Positions 37,485 to 48,408 of a stretch of DNA of 64,000 bases are shown here, piece after piece. The notes beneath the pieces are model-generated. The model did not search any database. It was not told where the DNA came from and worked only from the letters and a program-made list of their open reading frames with translations. The position numbers were made by a program, and so were the translations under genes. Source of the DNA: Diabrotica undecimpunctata (taxonomy: Eukaryota > Arthropoda > Insecta > Coleoptera > Chrysomelidae); NCBI RefSeq assembly GCF_040954645.1, contig NC_092806.1, forward strand, positions 3,038,001 to 3,102,000, written 5' to 3'. Positions within the stretch are counted from its first letter, which is position 1, and each line of letters starts with the position of its first letter.

Positions 37485-37998
37485 CAGTCGAAACTGTAGC
37501 GCAAACGCGGCGAAGGGCCGCCGAAGAAGGCAAAGAGTGCACATTTGGCCGGCAAAGCGATGGCGACGGTTTTCTGGGATGTGAAGAGCATAATCCACAA
37601 CGACTACTTGAGAAAAGGAAAAAAAATCAATGGTAAGTACTACGGAGCATTACTGAATCGATTGCCCCGGTTTGGAACGCAAAAAAGTGCTCTTTCACCA
37701 AGACAATGCACCGGCTCACGGATCGGCCGTGACAGTGGCAAAATTACACGAATTGGGCTATGAATTGTTTGAACACCCACCGTATTCCCCAGATCTTGCC
37801 GCTAGCGATTTTTTCCTGTTTTCAAACCTAAAACAATGGCTCGGAGGAAGCCGTTTCGCAACAAATGATGAAGTCGTCGCTGAATCTTCGGCATATTTTG
37901 AAGAGCTCGAGCAAAAGTACTATTCGGATGGGATAAAAAAATTAAAACATTGTCTTACTAAGTGTATTGAGCTAAGAGGGGACTATGTTGAGGAATAA
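37485..37998 (+). pseudogene. mariner transposase, N-terminally truncated
   Basis: The frame from 37545 reads MAGKAMATVFWDVKSIIHND and KGKKINGKYYGALLNRL, the first catalytic (FWD) block of mariner transposases. A frameshift near 37665 leads to ERKKVLFHQDNAPAHGSAVT (second acid in QDNAPAH). Then ELFEHPPYSPDLAASDFFLF gives the third acid of the DD34D triad. The frame stays open to the usual C-terminal length, ending GDYVEE. The DNA-binding half is missing. Terminal inverted repeats were not found. Confidence 0.8.
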
Positions 37999-37999
37999 A

Positions 38000-39040
38000 T
38001 CGATTTAATTCCAAAAGACTTGTTTTTTCTGTTAAAGGCTAGTTTTATATCAATCCACCCTCGTATTTGTATAAATAACAAAAAAAATATCTAAATATAT
38101 ATCGATTTTTTGACATTAAAAAGACATACTAAACCATGTTTTCCATGTAAAATTATACTTATAAGTAATATATTTATTGCAAAATCCAAATTTTTCGACA
38201 CTTTCGTTTATAAAATTTATCTTTAGCCTAACTAGCTCCAACTCCGAGCGGGGGCAAAGTTCCGAAAACTTCTCAATAAAATTTACTACTGCGTTTTATT
38301 CGCAGAAATTCCCAAGAACTCTAAATAATCAAAATAAATCTAGTAAACAACCCTGAAAGTTTAACTGATCTACCATATATATGAGAAGGGGTAGAAAACA
38401 ATTCCGAATCTCTAATTGGAGCATAAATAAAGTCATTTGGTGTTAAAACGCTAATTAAACTTTCCTAATAACTTTCTGATTCAAGGTGTAGCCCTAATTT
38501 TAATAGATTCTGAACATGTAACTCCGACTGTTTTTGAGTAATTATACAGACTGGTTATGTATTGTTCTCAGGGGATTTCCTGACAAATTAAATTTTCTTA
38601 TTAGACAAAAAGGATTTAAGCGATTATTGGATTTAGATAACAGTACAGTAAGAAGTTTATTTCGTGCACGAAGTATCAAATCTAACAGAGCTTTTTGTGA
38701 GCCACAATGGTGGTAGATATTTATACCGTAAGAAATATAAGTAATGTTTAACAATTAAGGAGCAACAAAGACTGACAAAAAAGTTTAGGATTGGTTAATA
38801 ATCATAAAGTTCCATAGACTATCTTTTTTATACACTATCTCTCCTTACAAAGATTATAATTATCATGGTGTACGTCCAGATGAGTCTCAAGTTGTTGAAC
38901 CTTTAAGCACTCACATGGCACCTGAGAAAGAACAAGTTTTAATCTGCAATACCTTTTGTATTTATTTTACTGTGGACGTGTTATCATATGTTCTTCAAAC
39001 ATATATGTGACAACTTTCACACTTTATTAAGAAAAGCAAT
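38000..39040. other. Non-coding or unrecognised DNA
   Basis: A 60-codon frame at 38534-38716 (GFKRLLDLDNSTVRSLFRAR) has no family I know. The rest lacks features. Confidence 0.4.
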
Positions 39041-39044
39041 CTAC

Positions 39045-39165
39045 GACATGGTGTACCGAGAAAGACATTACGAGCTTTTAAGGTTGTTGATGGAGGGAAA
39101 AATTAAAGGAAACAGTAGTAAGAGAAGATGTTCATGGTTCAAGAATAGCAAAGATTAAAAGAGTC
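39045..39165 (+). pseudogene. LINE C-terminal scrap
   Basis: VYRERHYELLRLLMEGKIKG followed by KRRCSWFKNSKD matches the GHVMRNERYELLQLIMEGKI...RRxSWLKNLRD tail common to several insect LINEs in this window. No catalytic domain is present. Confidence 0.45.
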
Positions 39166-39728
39166 GCATGGCCTAATCCTTATTAAAAGTCCTACATGAT
39201 AAAGAAACATTTGTCAAAATTATTGCACTGAGAAGATATATTGCATACTGGGTACACATACTGGGCATAAACTGATTTGTTTTACTTAACACTAGAAAGT
39301 CGGAGGGTGCCAATTTGGCCCCTGTTGCGATTTGAAGTTATTGTATTTCTTTTATTTGACACAATAATAATTTCATATTTTATGACTTTTAATATTTTGA
39401 TACAAAGTCTTATTTAACGCTAAAAAATATTGTTTACTAAATTTATTAAATGGATTTTCTAACAAACCTACCATAGAAATCTGAAGGGGCCAAACTGGCC
39501 CTGTATTAATTATTATCGTTTTCTCGGAAATTTGACGATTTCTTTTAACTTTCTGTCGGATAGATAAAATTATGTTTATGTACGTTTATTCCTAGAAGGT
39601 ATTTTGTTACATACTGTTTGTTCCTTGAAAGATTTTGTTTATTGAGCGGTTTATTAGGTTCTGCTGACTCTCGTTTCTAGAATATTGAAACATTCGTTCA
39701 ATTGTGAAAATTCAAGACGACTGTAAAG

Positions 39729-41583
39729 ATGTCTCGTCTTGGACTATCAGAGCTTGAACTTCTTGAAGAAATACGAAAAATACAAAAAGATGTTTCGGGA
39801 GGTGAATCTGAATTTGCAGAAAATAATGAGTCAGACGATCAACAATACGTACCACCCCAAAATAATGATTCAAGTGACTCTGATGCTTCAGAGCAGTTAG
39901 AAAGTTTTATTGTACAAGACTCACCAATTTATGTAAACACTGCTTCTACAACTCAACAGCACGAGTCAGCTAATTTTATCGTGAATCCAAGTGCATCTAA
40001 ACCAAGTCACAAGAGAAAAAGAGGTCAACAAGGAAAAACTATTTTAATCGGAGACACCGAACAATCGAAAGACGGAACAACGTGGAAAGTTATTGATTCT
40101 GGATCAGTACCTGGTAAGATTATGATTTTTAGTATCTTCATATTCATTGAATGTTTGCTCATTACAGGACGCCGCACTCAGCACAACATTTATCGAGAGG
40201 AATTAGGTCCTACGTCGTATGCAAAAAGGAACGTGAGGAACAATTGTGTGGTAAGTGCTTGGCATCTATTAATCAACGACAGCATGTTACGTCATATAAA
40301 AGAATGCACTATTGCAGAATCACATCGATGTTTGAAAAATGACACATGGACTATAACTTTGGAAGAACTGGAGGCTGTCCTTGCTATTATGTACGCAAGA
40401 GGAGTCTACGGCACCAAAAATTTCCCAACCAACAGCTTCTGGTCAACAGTATGGGGTCCTCAGTTTTTTAGGCAAACTATACCACGAGACAGATTCAAGG
40501 ATATTATAAAATATCTCAGATTTGACATAAAGCAAACGAGATCTGAACGATTGAAAACCGACAAATTTGCTCTAGCCTCTGCGGTTTGGAATGGATTTAT
40601 AGAAAATAATGGTGCATGTTACAAACCGGGAATAAACCTTACTGTGGACGAACAACTACTGCCTTCTAAAGCCAGGTGCCCGTTCACACAGTACATATCA
40701 AATAAGCCGGATAAGTTTGGCATAAAATTTTGGCTTTTGACATGCGTGGAATCAAAATATATTGTAAATGGTTACCCTTATACTGGCACTGATCATCTAC
40801 GCAAGAAAGATACAAGTGTTGGTGAACATGTTGTTTTGCGGTTAATAGAAAATCAACTGGGGAAGGGCAAAAATATTACGACAGATAACTACTTTACATC
40901 GTTAAAATTGGTCAAGGCATTGCAAAAAAAAATCAAAAAGTCTTGTGGGTACTTAGAATCGCAACAGAAATGAAGTTCCTCTAAGCGTAAAGAGTAAAAA
41001 TGGAGAATTATATGTTACCCATATATTCCAGAGCGACGAAAAGATAACACTTACTGCATACCAAGGAAAGAATCACAAAAATGTGCTTTTGTTGAGCTCA
41101 TTACATCACTCAGTGGATGTTGCTGTCGATGGAAAAAAACTTCCTCAAACAGTAAGTTTTTATAATAAAACAAAATACGGGGTTGATGTAGTTGACCAAA
41201 TGGCGCGTCTTTATACTACAAAAGTTGCTTCAAGACGATGGCCAATGCACGTGTTTTATAACATTCTTGACTTAGGAGTAACAAATGGATGGATTATTTA
41301 TAAAGAAGTTACTGGAAGTAAAATCAGTCGTCGTAAGTTTATTCTTCAGCTGTGTGAAGAATTACGGGCTCCATACCTTGCCTCCCGAAATCTGGTACTA
41401 TACCCAGCACCACCGGATTTACTAACCACCAGCACTGTTACTAGCCAAAAAAGAAAAAAATGTCAGTTAAAAATGTTTTGTAAAGGAAATCATACTTATA
41501 ATGAGTGCCACGGCTGTAACAAGGCAATGTGTGGCAAATGCCAAAAACTGAAAACTGTATGGTGTTCCAAATGTTTAAAATGA
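39729..41583 (+). pseudogene. piggyBac transposase, two disabling lesions
   Basis: The start at 39729 precedes an acidic, serine-rich N-terminus. Catalytic blocks: first acid NLTVDEQLLPSKARCPF (residues ~300), second acid KNITTDNYFTSLKLVKAL, third acid KTKYGVDVVDQMARLY in the second open piece. The C-terminus is a cysteine-rich zinc finger, FCKGNHTYNECHGCNKAMCG followed by CQKLKTVWCSKCLK, which binds the element ends in this family. Two defects lie close together. The run of nine A at 40924-40932 is out of frame. An in-frame TAG at 40954-40956 follows SLVGT. Everything else is open, so the copy is recently inactivated. An intron at 40114-40167 is described separately. Confidence 0.9.
40114..40167 (+). 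other. 54-bp GT-AG intron in the piggyBac transposase
   Basis: GTAAGATTATG...CATTACAG interrupts the conserved sequence between SGSVPG and RRTQHNIYREELGPTSYAK. It is a multiple of three without stops, so the long frame reads through it (GKIMIFSIFIFIECLLIT). Those residues are hydrophobic and absent from the family pattern at this point. Removing the segment joins VPG and RRTQHNI as expected. Confidence 0.75.
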
Positions 41584-41779
41584 AACTAAAAAATTAAATC
41601 AAATTCTATCGTCAAGAGTTTATATAATTTCTTAAAACTGTTTATTTTTATTTTTTGTTTATTCCCAAATAAATAGTTAATTCTAAACTTGGTTTTTATT
41701 GATTTAGGAACTTGGGGCCAAAATGATAACTTCGGGCTTTCTAGGTAGGTATACTAAGCTCGACTTTCTAGTGTTAAAT

Positions 41780-42985
41780 ATCACTTCTACGCAATACCGT
41801 GTCCATATAATACACTTGTAACAATTTTATATATGTTTTTTTGTGTCACTTCTCATATTATTTAAAATCCATCTATTGGTTATAATAATTTCGCCGAAGA
41901 ACTCCATTTTCGATTATTTGATCTCCCATACAACATTTCAATCTGTGGTGATGCAATAAACAGCTCATATCCCTTTCTAGAATTTGTAAGATGCTTTTCG
42001 CACCGGCAAGGATCTCCTTTATCGGCAAGGGACGTTTTGAATGAAATGAAATGGCCTCCGACGATTTGTATTCAAGAGAACGCTCCAAGGAAAACAGGTC
42101 TTATTACTGCGCCCGAGGCCAGGTCACATTTCTTAGTAATATGTTTTTTTTTTTATTTTTGCTTTTATTTTTGCTTCCTATATTTGCTGAAAGACGATAT
42201 TAGACGGGACGCTTGACAATAACTGCGCTATTGGTGATTCGACGCACATAGTAAATTAAGGCTACACTCAAATAGGTATATAAAACTATTAGGTATAGAG
42301 AATTTTGTAGAAAATATCTTTTATCTAATTCCCTTGTTTATATACAAGTATGCAGAGTTAATGGTGTGTTGTTAGATTAAGTAATTAATCACAAGTAATT
42401 AATCGACAAAAAACGTAATTATAACCCTCATTGAAGAAAAAAGCCTTCTTTCTTTAGGATGCTTAATCACTCCCACACCATAAATTCGTATTAAATGTTA
42501 ATAAGCACTGTATTTTTCTGAAACCTAGAATTTTAAAGAAAATTAAATAGTCTACCGACCGTTTTGGTTATTTTGTAACATATATAGACGAGTTATTTGT
42601 CCCAAATGTAATAAAAGTCATAAAGTCAATTCTCATTTGTCTATGTGATATATTTTAATTATTTTTAAAAAGTTTTAAAGCATGTGAAAATCCTTTAAAA
42701 TGGACGTAAACCATGGTGACATTTGCATCATGATTTTAGTATATTTTTTAGTATTTTCTGTATTATTTTCCGTTATTTCACCTGCAATCAATATTTTTAA
42801 CTGTACAAATAGCTAAACACTAAATTTTTTTGTTTTTATTTTTAAATGCATATTTACAATCTATTCATAATCAGCTCATTAAGTAATTAGTAAATGTTAT
42901 GACAATATTGACTGGATTTGAGTACCGTCCAGCGTTAATCCACTAATTTCACCTATGTAACCAGGTCTTCAGGCCAAGTCGTCTT
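41780..42985. other. Non-coding or unrecognised DNA
   Basis: A 71-codon minus-strand frame at 41873-42088 is unassigned. No repeats or other patterns were recognised. Confidence 0.45.
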
Positions 42986-42989
42986 CAGT

Positions 42990-43180
42990 ATTTGTTCCTT
43001 CATTGGTAGCTGAAATAATTCACTGATAATTTGGCTGTGATGAGTTGAATTAAGAATTTTGGCCTTCCTCTTGCAAGAGTTGCTCAGCTTTCCTCATTCC
43101 TGTCTACTCCCTGATATTCTTCAACCAAGAGGCCTGCTTTCTACCAATTCCTCTGCGTCCTTCGATTTTACCCATCATAA
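42990..43180 (-). pseudogene. LINE C-terminal scrap
   Basis: The minus strand gives MGKIEGRRGIGRKQASWLKN, IRE and MRKAEQLLQEEGQNS. This is the GKIEGRRGxGRKxxSWLxNIREW tail of an insect LINE. Confidence 0.55.
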
Positions 43181-43189
43181 TAAGTTAAA

Positions 43190-44034
43190 TAATCTTCAGC
43201 CCAACTGATAGCGTATGCAGACGATATTGCACTGGTTACTAGAGATTTAAAAACCATGCAGAACATAATATTAATACTAGATAAAGAAGCAAAGAAGAGA
43301 GAATAGAGAAAGAAATTAAGCTTGGTGCATATACATTTGAAAGAGTACACCGTTTCAAATACCTGGGAGTGATGGTGAATGACAGAAATGATAGAACGGA
43401 TGAAATCAATGAACGCATCCTACTGGGTAATAAAACCTACTGGAATAACCAAAAATTCCTGAAAGAAAAGTACATTAGTAAGAAAACCAAATTAAAAATT
43501 TACAAGACTGCAATCAGGCCAGTGATCACCTATGGTGCAGAGACGATGAGCCTAACACAAAAAGATGAAATGAGGTTGAAACTCCTAGAGAGAAAGATAA
43601 TTCGACGAATAATGGGACCGGTGGGAATAAGTGTAGGCGAATTTATAAGATTAACCAATGAAGAAGTCATCGAGGGTGAAGACATAATCAAGTTCGTGAA
43701 GACGCAAAGGCTCAGGTGGCTGGGACACACAGAAAGAGCTAACCCAGACTCTACCCTAAAGCGAATAACTGGATGGAGACCAACAACAAAGAGACCAAAG
43801 GGGAGACCCAAAACAAGATGGAGAGATCAAGTCTTAGGAGACATAAAGAAGCTGAGAATCTACAATTGGAAGGAGCGCTGTAAGGACCGGAAAGAATGGA
43901 GGAAAACTGTAGACAGGGCCAAGTCACACACGCTGCTATAATAATAAAAAAAACAACAGCGGACTTATTCTCCGCAATAAATAAATCAGAGAGCCCAAAA
44001 GGGCGGCAAACACTCCGCCAGGAGTGAATACGCC
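43190..44034 (+). pseudogene. RTE-like LINE, 3' fragment with open C-terminus
   Basis: It begins at the active site (LIAYADDIALVTRDLKTMQN) and, after a frame break near 43365, is open for 190 codons. Segments include RTDEINERILLGNKTYWNNQ, KTAIRPVITYGAETMSLTQK, RRIMGPVGISVGEFIRL, FVKTQRLRWLGHTERANPDS and RPKTRWRDQVLGDIKKL. A 3' untranslated region of about 90 bp ends in GCCATGATGATGAA, a short-repeat tail. Confidence 0.8.
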
Positions 44035-44260
44035 ATGATGATGAATAAGTTAAAGAATACTATATCGGTCTCCCCTTACTACGTGTCCAAAATAGGCCAT
44101 CTTTCTACATTTGATGTTATCAAGCAGCTCGCGAGCAGCATTTGCTCTCTCAAGGGCTGCAACATTTGTCAGCATAGCCGTCCATGGAATTTTTAGTATA
44201 CGTCTGTGCAGCCACATTTCAAAGGCCTCCATTTCAATTTTGGCCTGGTTGGCCAAAATT
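44035..44260 (-). pseudogene. LINE C-terminal fragment
   Basis: A minus-strand open piece reads EAFEMWLHRRILKIPWTAML, then ERANAARELLDNIKCRKMAY and FGHVVRGDRYSIL. This is the connection and tail region of the same insect LINE group as 19640-20470. It abuts the Jockey-type copy that follows. Confidence 0.7.
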
Positions 44261-44261
44261 G

Positions 44262-46230
44262 ATATGGCTAAAGTGATATGTCTCCTGTTACGGTTGGTGC
44301 TCTTAGATCATTATGGATGGTTGCATTGCTCGCATACCAAGGGATGTTAGCTATCATACGCAGTGTTTTTGAATAAAAGGTCTGCAATATGTTTATGCTT
44401 GAATGATCCCTACAGCCCCAGAGTTCTACGCCGTAAATCCATATTGATTTTAGTAAGACTTTGTAAAGCAGTATTTTGTTCTCCAATGACAGTTGTTACT
44501 TTCTGCCAAGTAATCAATTCATTTGTTTTAATTTTATATAGAGCTGATATTTTTTGGCGTTAATGTGTTTCTTCCAGGTCAGTGCGAGTGGGACGTCCAA
44601 GTGCGTCTTCTTGTTGTTAATATAATTTGGGCTGATTTTTCATTATTGACTTTAATTCTCTATTTTGTCAATCAATTCTCTAATCTATGCAAGTAATTTT
44701 CCAGCTTTTCAAATGCTGTGTCTGGGTCTTTGTTTGAAACTAAAACAACTGTATCATCGGCAAAAAACGACACTGTGACGTGATCGAGGACACTTCCCTG
44801 AGGAACTCCAAATTGGATTAAGTGATAAGTTGAGAAATCAATATTGATTTTTACTTGGAACGAACGTTTGTTAATATCTGTCTATCTATCTAATTAGCCT
44901 TCTTTGGTCCATCTTTGGACGTAGGCCTCCCCAATCCTTTTCCATTCTTCTCTGTCTGTCGCTATAGTCATCTACCTAGAGCCCACGTGCTTCTTGATAT
45001 CATCTGCCCATATCATTGGGGCCTTCCTCTGCTTCGTTTATATTTCCACGGTCTCCAACTTATAAGAATTTTGTTCCATCGGTCTTCTTTTTGTCTTATA
45101 TTGTGTCCTAAAAATCTCCATTTCAATTTTGCAACTTCTTGTCTAACTTCCCTCACTTTTGTTTTCTCTCTTATCCACTCGTTTCTCCTTTTATCCATTA
45201 ATCTTATGTGCAACATTTGTCTTTCCATTGCTCTTTGGGTTTTTATGATTCTGTCCATGTTTGTTTTTGTAAATGTCCACGTTTGGGAACCATAAGTGAG
45301 AACAGGGAGTACGCGTTGATTGTAAACTTTGGTCTTCAGATGCTCTGGATATCTTTTGTTTTTAAGAATGTAGCTGAGTTTGCCAAATGCCACAAGTTTT
45401 ATAATTTGACCCAGATATATATAATCCTGAACTTGTTCTATTTCATCTTGTCCGATCCTCATTGTGATGTCTTCATCTGTAGTTGTTATGATTTTGGTTT
45501 TGCTGTAATTCATATTAAGACCTATCTTTCCAGCTTCTACGTTTCCAGCTTCTACGTCCAGTTCTTTCATCGTTTGAAAATGATGAATGAATTTGAAATG
45601 ATGAAAGTTTGTTAATGTAGGTCTTCAGAATAAGGTACATATGGCTAGACAGTAAAGATTTTATTGTCTATAGCAAACCGTTGAGCCAGACATTATCAAA
45701 AGCCTGCTTTTCTTGATTTCATTTACTGTTCTATGACACTGGTGGATTGTTTAATATTTTTGATGGAAACCAAACTAATGTTCAGGTATTATGTTCTCAA
45801 GTAACAAGTTTATCGGTCGATAGAAAGAAGGTTCTGTAAGCAGTTTACCTGGCTTTCCATTCATTATAATATGAGCATATTTCCACTGAATTGGAAAATG
45901 ACTTAACTGCAGCATTCTATTATAGATAATAGTAAGCATGAAAACTGCTTTCCTGGGTAGATGTTTTAGGATTCTCCCATCGATTAAATCGTATCCTGGT
46001 TGGTACTCATTATTATTCTGCGAACCTCGAATGGTGAGAAAGCTTTTATTGGAGGTGATAGTTGGCAGGGTGCATCTAGATATTCGCTAACTACATCATT
46101 ATTAATGTTTTGACCTAAATTTTGAGTAAATATATTTTCCAAATTTTCTGCAAATACATCAGCTTTTTCATTGTCAGTCTACGCCCAACTTGTATCAGGT
46201 TTTCTTATTGAAACACCGTGGTTAAATTTA
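44262..46230 (-). pseudogene. Jockey-type LINE, split by a nested LINE
   Basis: On the minus strand, upstream part (46230-45607): ENLENIFTQNLGQNINNDVV, PPIKAFSPFEVRRIIMS, then a decayed RT start and KQAFDNVWLNGLL. Downstream part (44875-44262): NKRSFQVKINIDFSTYHLI, QFGVPQGSVL, FFADDTVVLVSNKDPDTAFE with the active site, then LYKVLLKSIWIYGVELWGCR and SKTLRMIANIPWYASNATIH. The two parts join cleanly when the nested insert at 44876-45606 and one copy of GTTTGTTAAT are removed. Stops and a small deletion after GSVL make it inactive. Confidence 0.8.
44876..45606 (-). mobile_element. Nested 5'-truncated LINE with 10-bp target duplication
   Basis: GTTTGTTAAT occurs at 44866-44875 and 45607-45616, bordering the insert. 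The minus-strand frame is open for 185 codons: KIGLNMNYSKTKIITTTDED, VQDYIYLGQIIKL, RVLPVLTYGSQTWTFTKTNM, RLMDKRRNEWIREKTKVREV and KLKWRFLGHNIRQKEDRWNK. RPWKYKRSRGRPQ precedes the decayed end. The 3' tail is a short GATAGATAGACA repeat. It starts downstream of the RT active site. Confidence 0.8.
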
Positions 46231-46234
46231 ATTT

Positions 46235-46785
46235 TAAATTATTTTTTAATCTGCGACAAAAATAATATTTTGTGATATTTTGGTACATTTTAGCCACGCG
46301 ACTCTTTTTCTATAACCGAATTTTTTTGTAGCATTGTAAGGTCGGTTCACAATATTCTGATTAGTCCCTGATTCCATTAACAGTCAGACAGAGATCAAAT
46401 TATATATTTTCCGCCTGCTGTCTGAATCCAAGAAATGTTGAAAGCGTATGTAATCATTTTTTCCTTTACGGTTGCCGAATAATTGAATTTACGAAAGCAT
46501 CTGATAACTTTCTCGCAGGCTTTCGAAAAAATCCTTCTAATATCAAATAATAGCTTATTTCTTGAGAGAAAATTCCTTACTCATTTGTGCTTGGCATTCA
46601 GATGCAGAGGTCAAACAGGATACTGCCATGAGCGCACCAAAATACCTTTTGGGCGCTTTGGGACTAACGTTAATAATTTTTATATAGTTGGTATGTTTTT
46701 TCTGTTGACCATGGTATCCTTATAGATTCATAATTGACTCTTGGACACCTATTTTACCCAATTTAATTTAATTTTACCATTATTT
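46235..46785. other. Non-coding DNA, nothing recognised
   Basis: No assignable frame or repeat. Confidence 0.5.
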
Positions 46786-46789
46786 ATTT

Positions 46790-47190
46790 CTTGAAGGAAA
46801 TTTCAACGTTATTGATCCGCTGTACACTGACACATTGGAATCTGATAATAAACTTGAGAGGATGAACTGACTTTTCAACAGGATGGGGCACCCCCACATT
46901 ATGATATACGCCTGAGACAATTTTTGAATCATTGTTTTCCAGGGCATTGGAAAAAAAGGAAGTCAATAGAATGGCCGGGCAAATCACACCGGATATTTTG
47001 CCTTTGGATTTTTTTTTGTGGGGATACCTAACCAAACATATACGCCACTCCGCCTGCAGATCTTGCAGAGATGCGTCAAAGAATTGTGACAGAATGGCGA
47101 TTATTAACACCCGAGGTACTTTAAAATGTACTAAGAGGCTTTGAAAATAGACTGTTTGCATGGAGGTCATTTCGAACATTTTATTGATTA
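46790..47190 (+). pseudogene. mariner/IS630-like transposase C-terminal remnant
   Basis: TFQQDGAPPHYDIRLRQFLN, HCFPGHWKKRKSIEWPGKSH and a shifted DILPLDFFLWGYLTKHI contain the second and third acids of a Tc1/mariner-superfamily transposase (QQDGAPPH, PLDFFLWG). PPADLAEMRQRIVTEW, RGFENRLFAWRSF and FEHFI-like residues end the protein. It differs from the mariner at 37485, so a separate family is represented. Frameshifts are present. Confidence 0.7.
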
Positions 47191-47199
47191 ATTTGATGA

Positions 47200-48185
47200 G
47201 GTTATATTTTTTGTGGTATTACTGTTTTACCAATAAATTAGTTATATTGAAAATTATCTTCAAAGTTATTCCGTAAATAAAAAAATAGAGTGTCGTGTAG
47301 AGAAAAAAATACCTTTTAAATGAGGTGCCACTCGACCACTCGCTATTCAAAAAAATCTAGGGGTTGATGGAGGGCAGCAGGAAATAACATTTGAGGGCAT
47401 GCATTTTGCATGAAAATTCGTGCTCCTTCCAATGCAAATTCCTTTTTTTTTATTTTGAATAAACTCTTGGTTTTTAAATCGACATAGGGGAGAAAGTGTC
47501 GCCTTAAGAGATGCTCCAGAGAGCTAAACAACTCTGGAGGATTATAGCGTTAGCACGGTAAGAGTGCACTGCCAGTATTTCGTCCCAACTCGTGGAAACA
47601 AATACGGAAATAATAAGAACAGTCAGAGAATCGACTTCAGTCGTGGATTCTGTATCTGTCCTATATACTCAGACAGAAGGTAATCCGAGAGGAACAGACT
47701 ATGCGCAAACTAGTAAAAACGCCTCTCTAAAGCTCAAAAAAGAAATAATATGATAATATCATTACACAGCTTGTGAGAGTTTGCGGGAAAATGGACTGCA
47801 ACTAATCATTGACTATAATGCAACTGCGTACCATCTTATGTAAGGCAGTCCAAATAACAAAGCAAGACGTGTGTCATTACTACAGTTTATCATGAAACGT
47901 GATTTAAAAATATCCAGCGTAGGAAATAAATTTACCTTGAAAGAAGGTAATCTATATAAAAGTGATCAAGATTCAACATGGCTAGAACTGTTAAATAATG
48001 GAATGATGAGGTGTCCTGTTCAGACCATTGACATTTTAGATTTGAAATGACCGGCAATGGGTCTTATCAATATCCTCCTTTTCACTGAAATTGTTTACAA
48101 TGCCGCTGAAATTTTTGTTGGGCATATTGAAGTAAAAAATATCAAAATTAACATCGATGGTGAAAGATTATACAATTTATGCTTC
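47200..48185. other. Unrecognised DNA
   Basis: Short frames such as KRDLKISSVGNKFTLKEG (near 47890-48050) have no family I can name. A segment at 48120-48190 (KINIDGERLYNLCFANYLI) faintly resembles an RT palm with FADD mutated. Confidence 0.4.
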
Positions 48186-48189
48186 GCTA

Positions 48190-48359
48190 ACTATCTTATT
48201 CGAAATAAACCAAGGGATTTGTTTCAGAAGATTAAACTTCTTACCAGAGAATTAAAATCCTAAACGTGGTCTGTAATAGATAAGGAAGGTACTACCGATA
48301 CTGACAAAATATTGGAAACATAGCGAAACTACTGAGGAGAACTATATAAAAATACCGAA

Positions 48360-48408
<49 letters not shown>

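Larger units (their letters stand above)
39290..41773 (+). mobile_element. Complete piggyBac element (TTAA target, matching TIRs)
   Basis: TTAA occurs at 39286-39289 and 41774-41777. The ends are inverted repeats: CACTAGAAAGTCG at 39290 and its exact reverse complement ending at 41773. Both ends carry an internal TTTGGCCCC motif (near 39312 and 41720). CTAGAAAGCCCGAAG close to the right end repeats the terminal CTAGAAAG. The 2484-bp length and a single transposase gene are typical of piggyBac, which excises precisely from TTAA. Confidence 0.95.

Noticed and set aside
41774..42120. Possible host gene on the minus strand next to piggyBac
   Set aside because: The 71-codon frame has no splice sites or family pattern that I can support.
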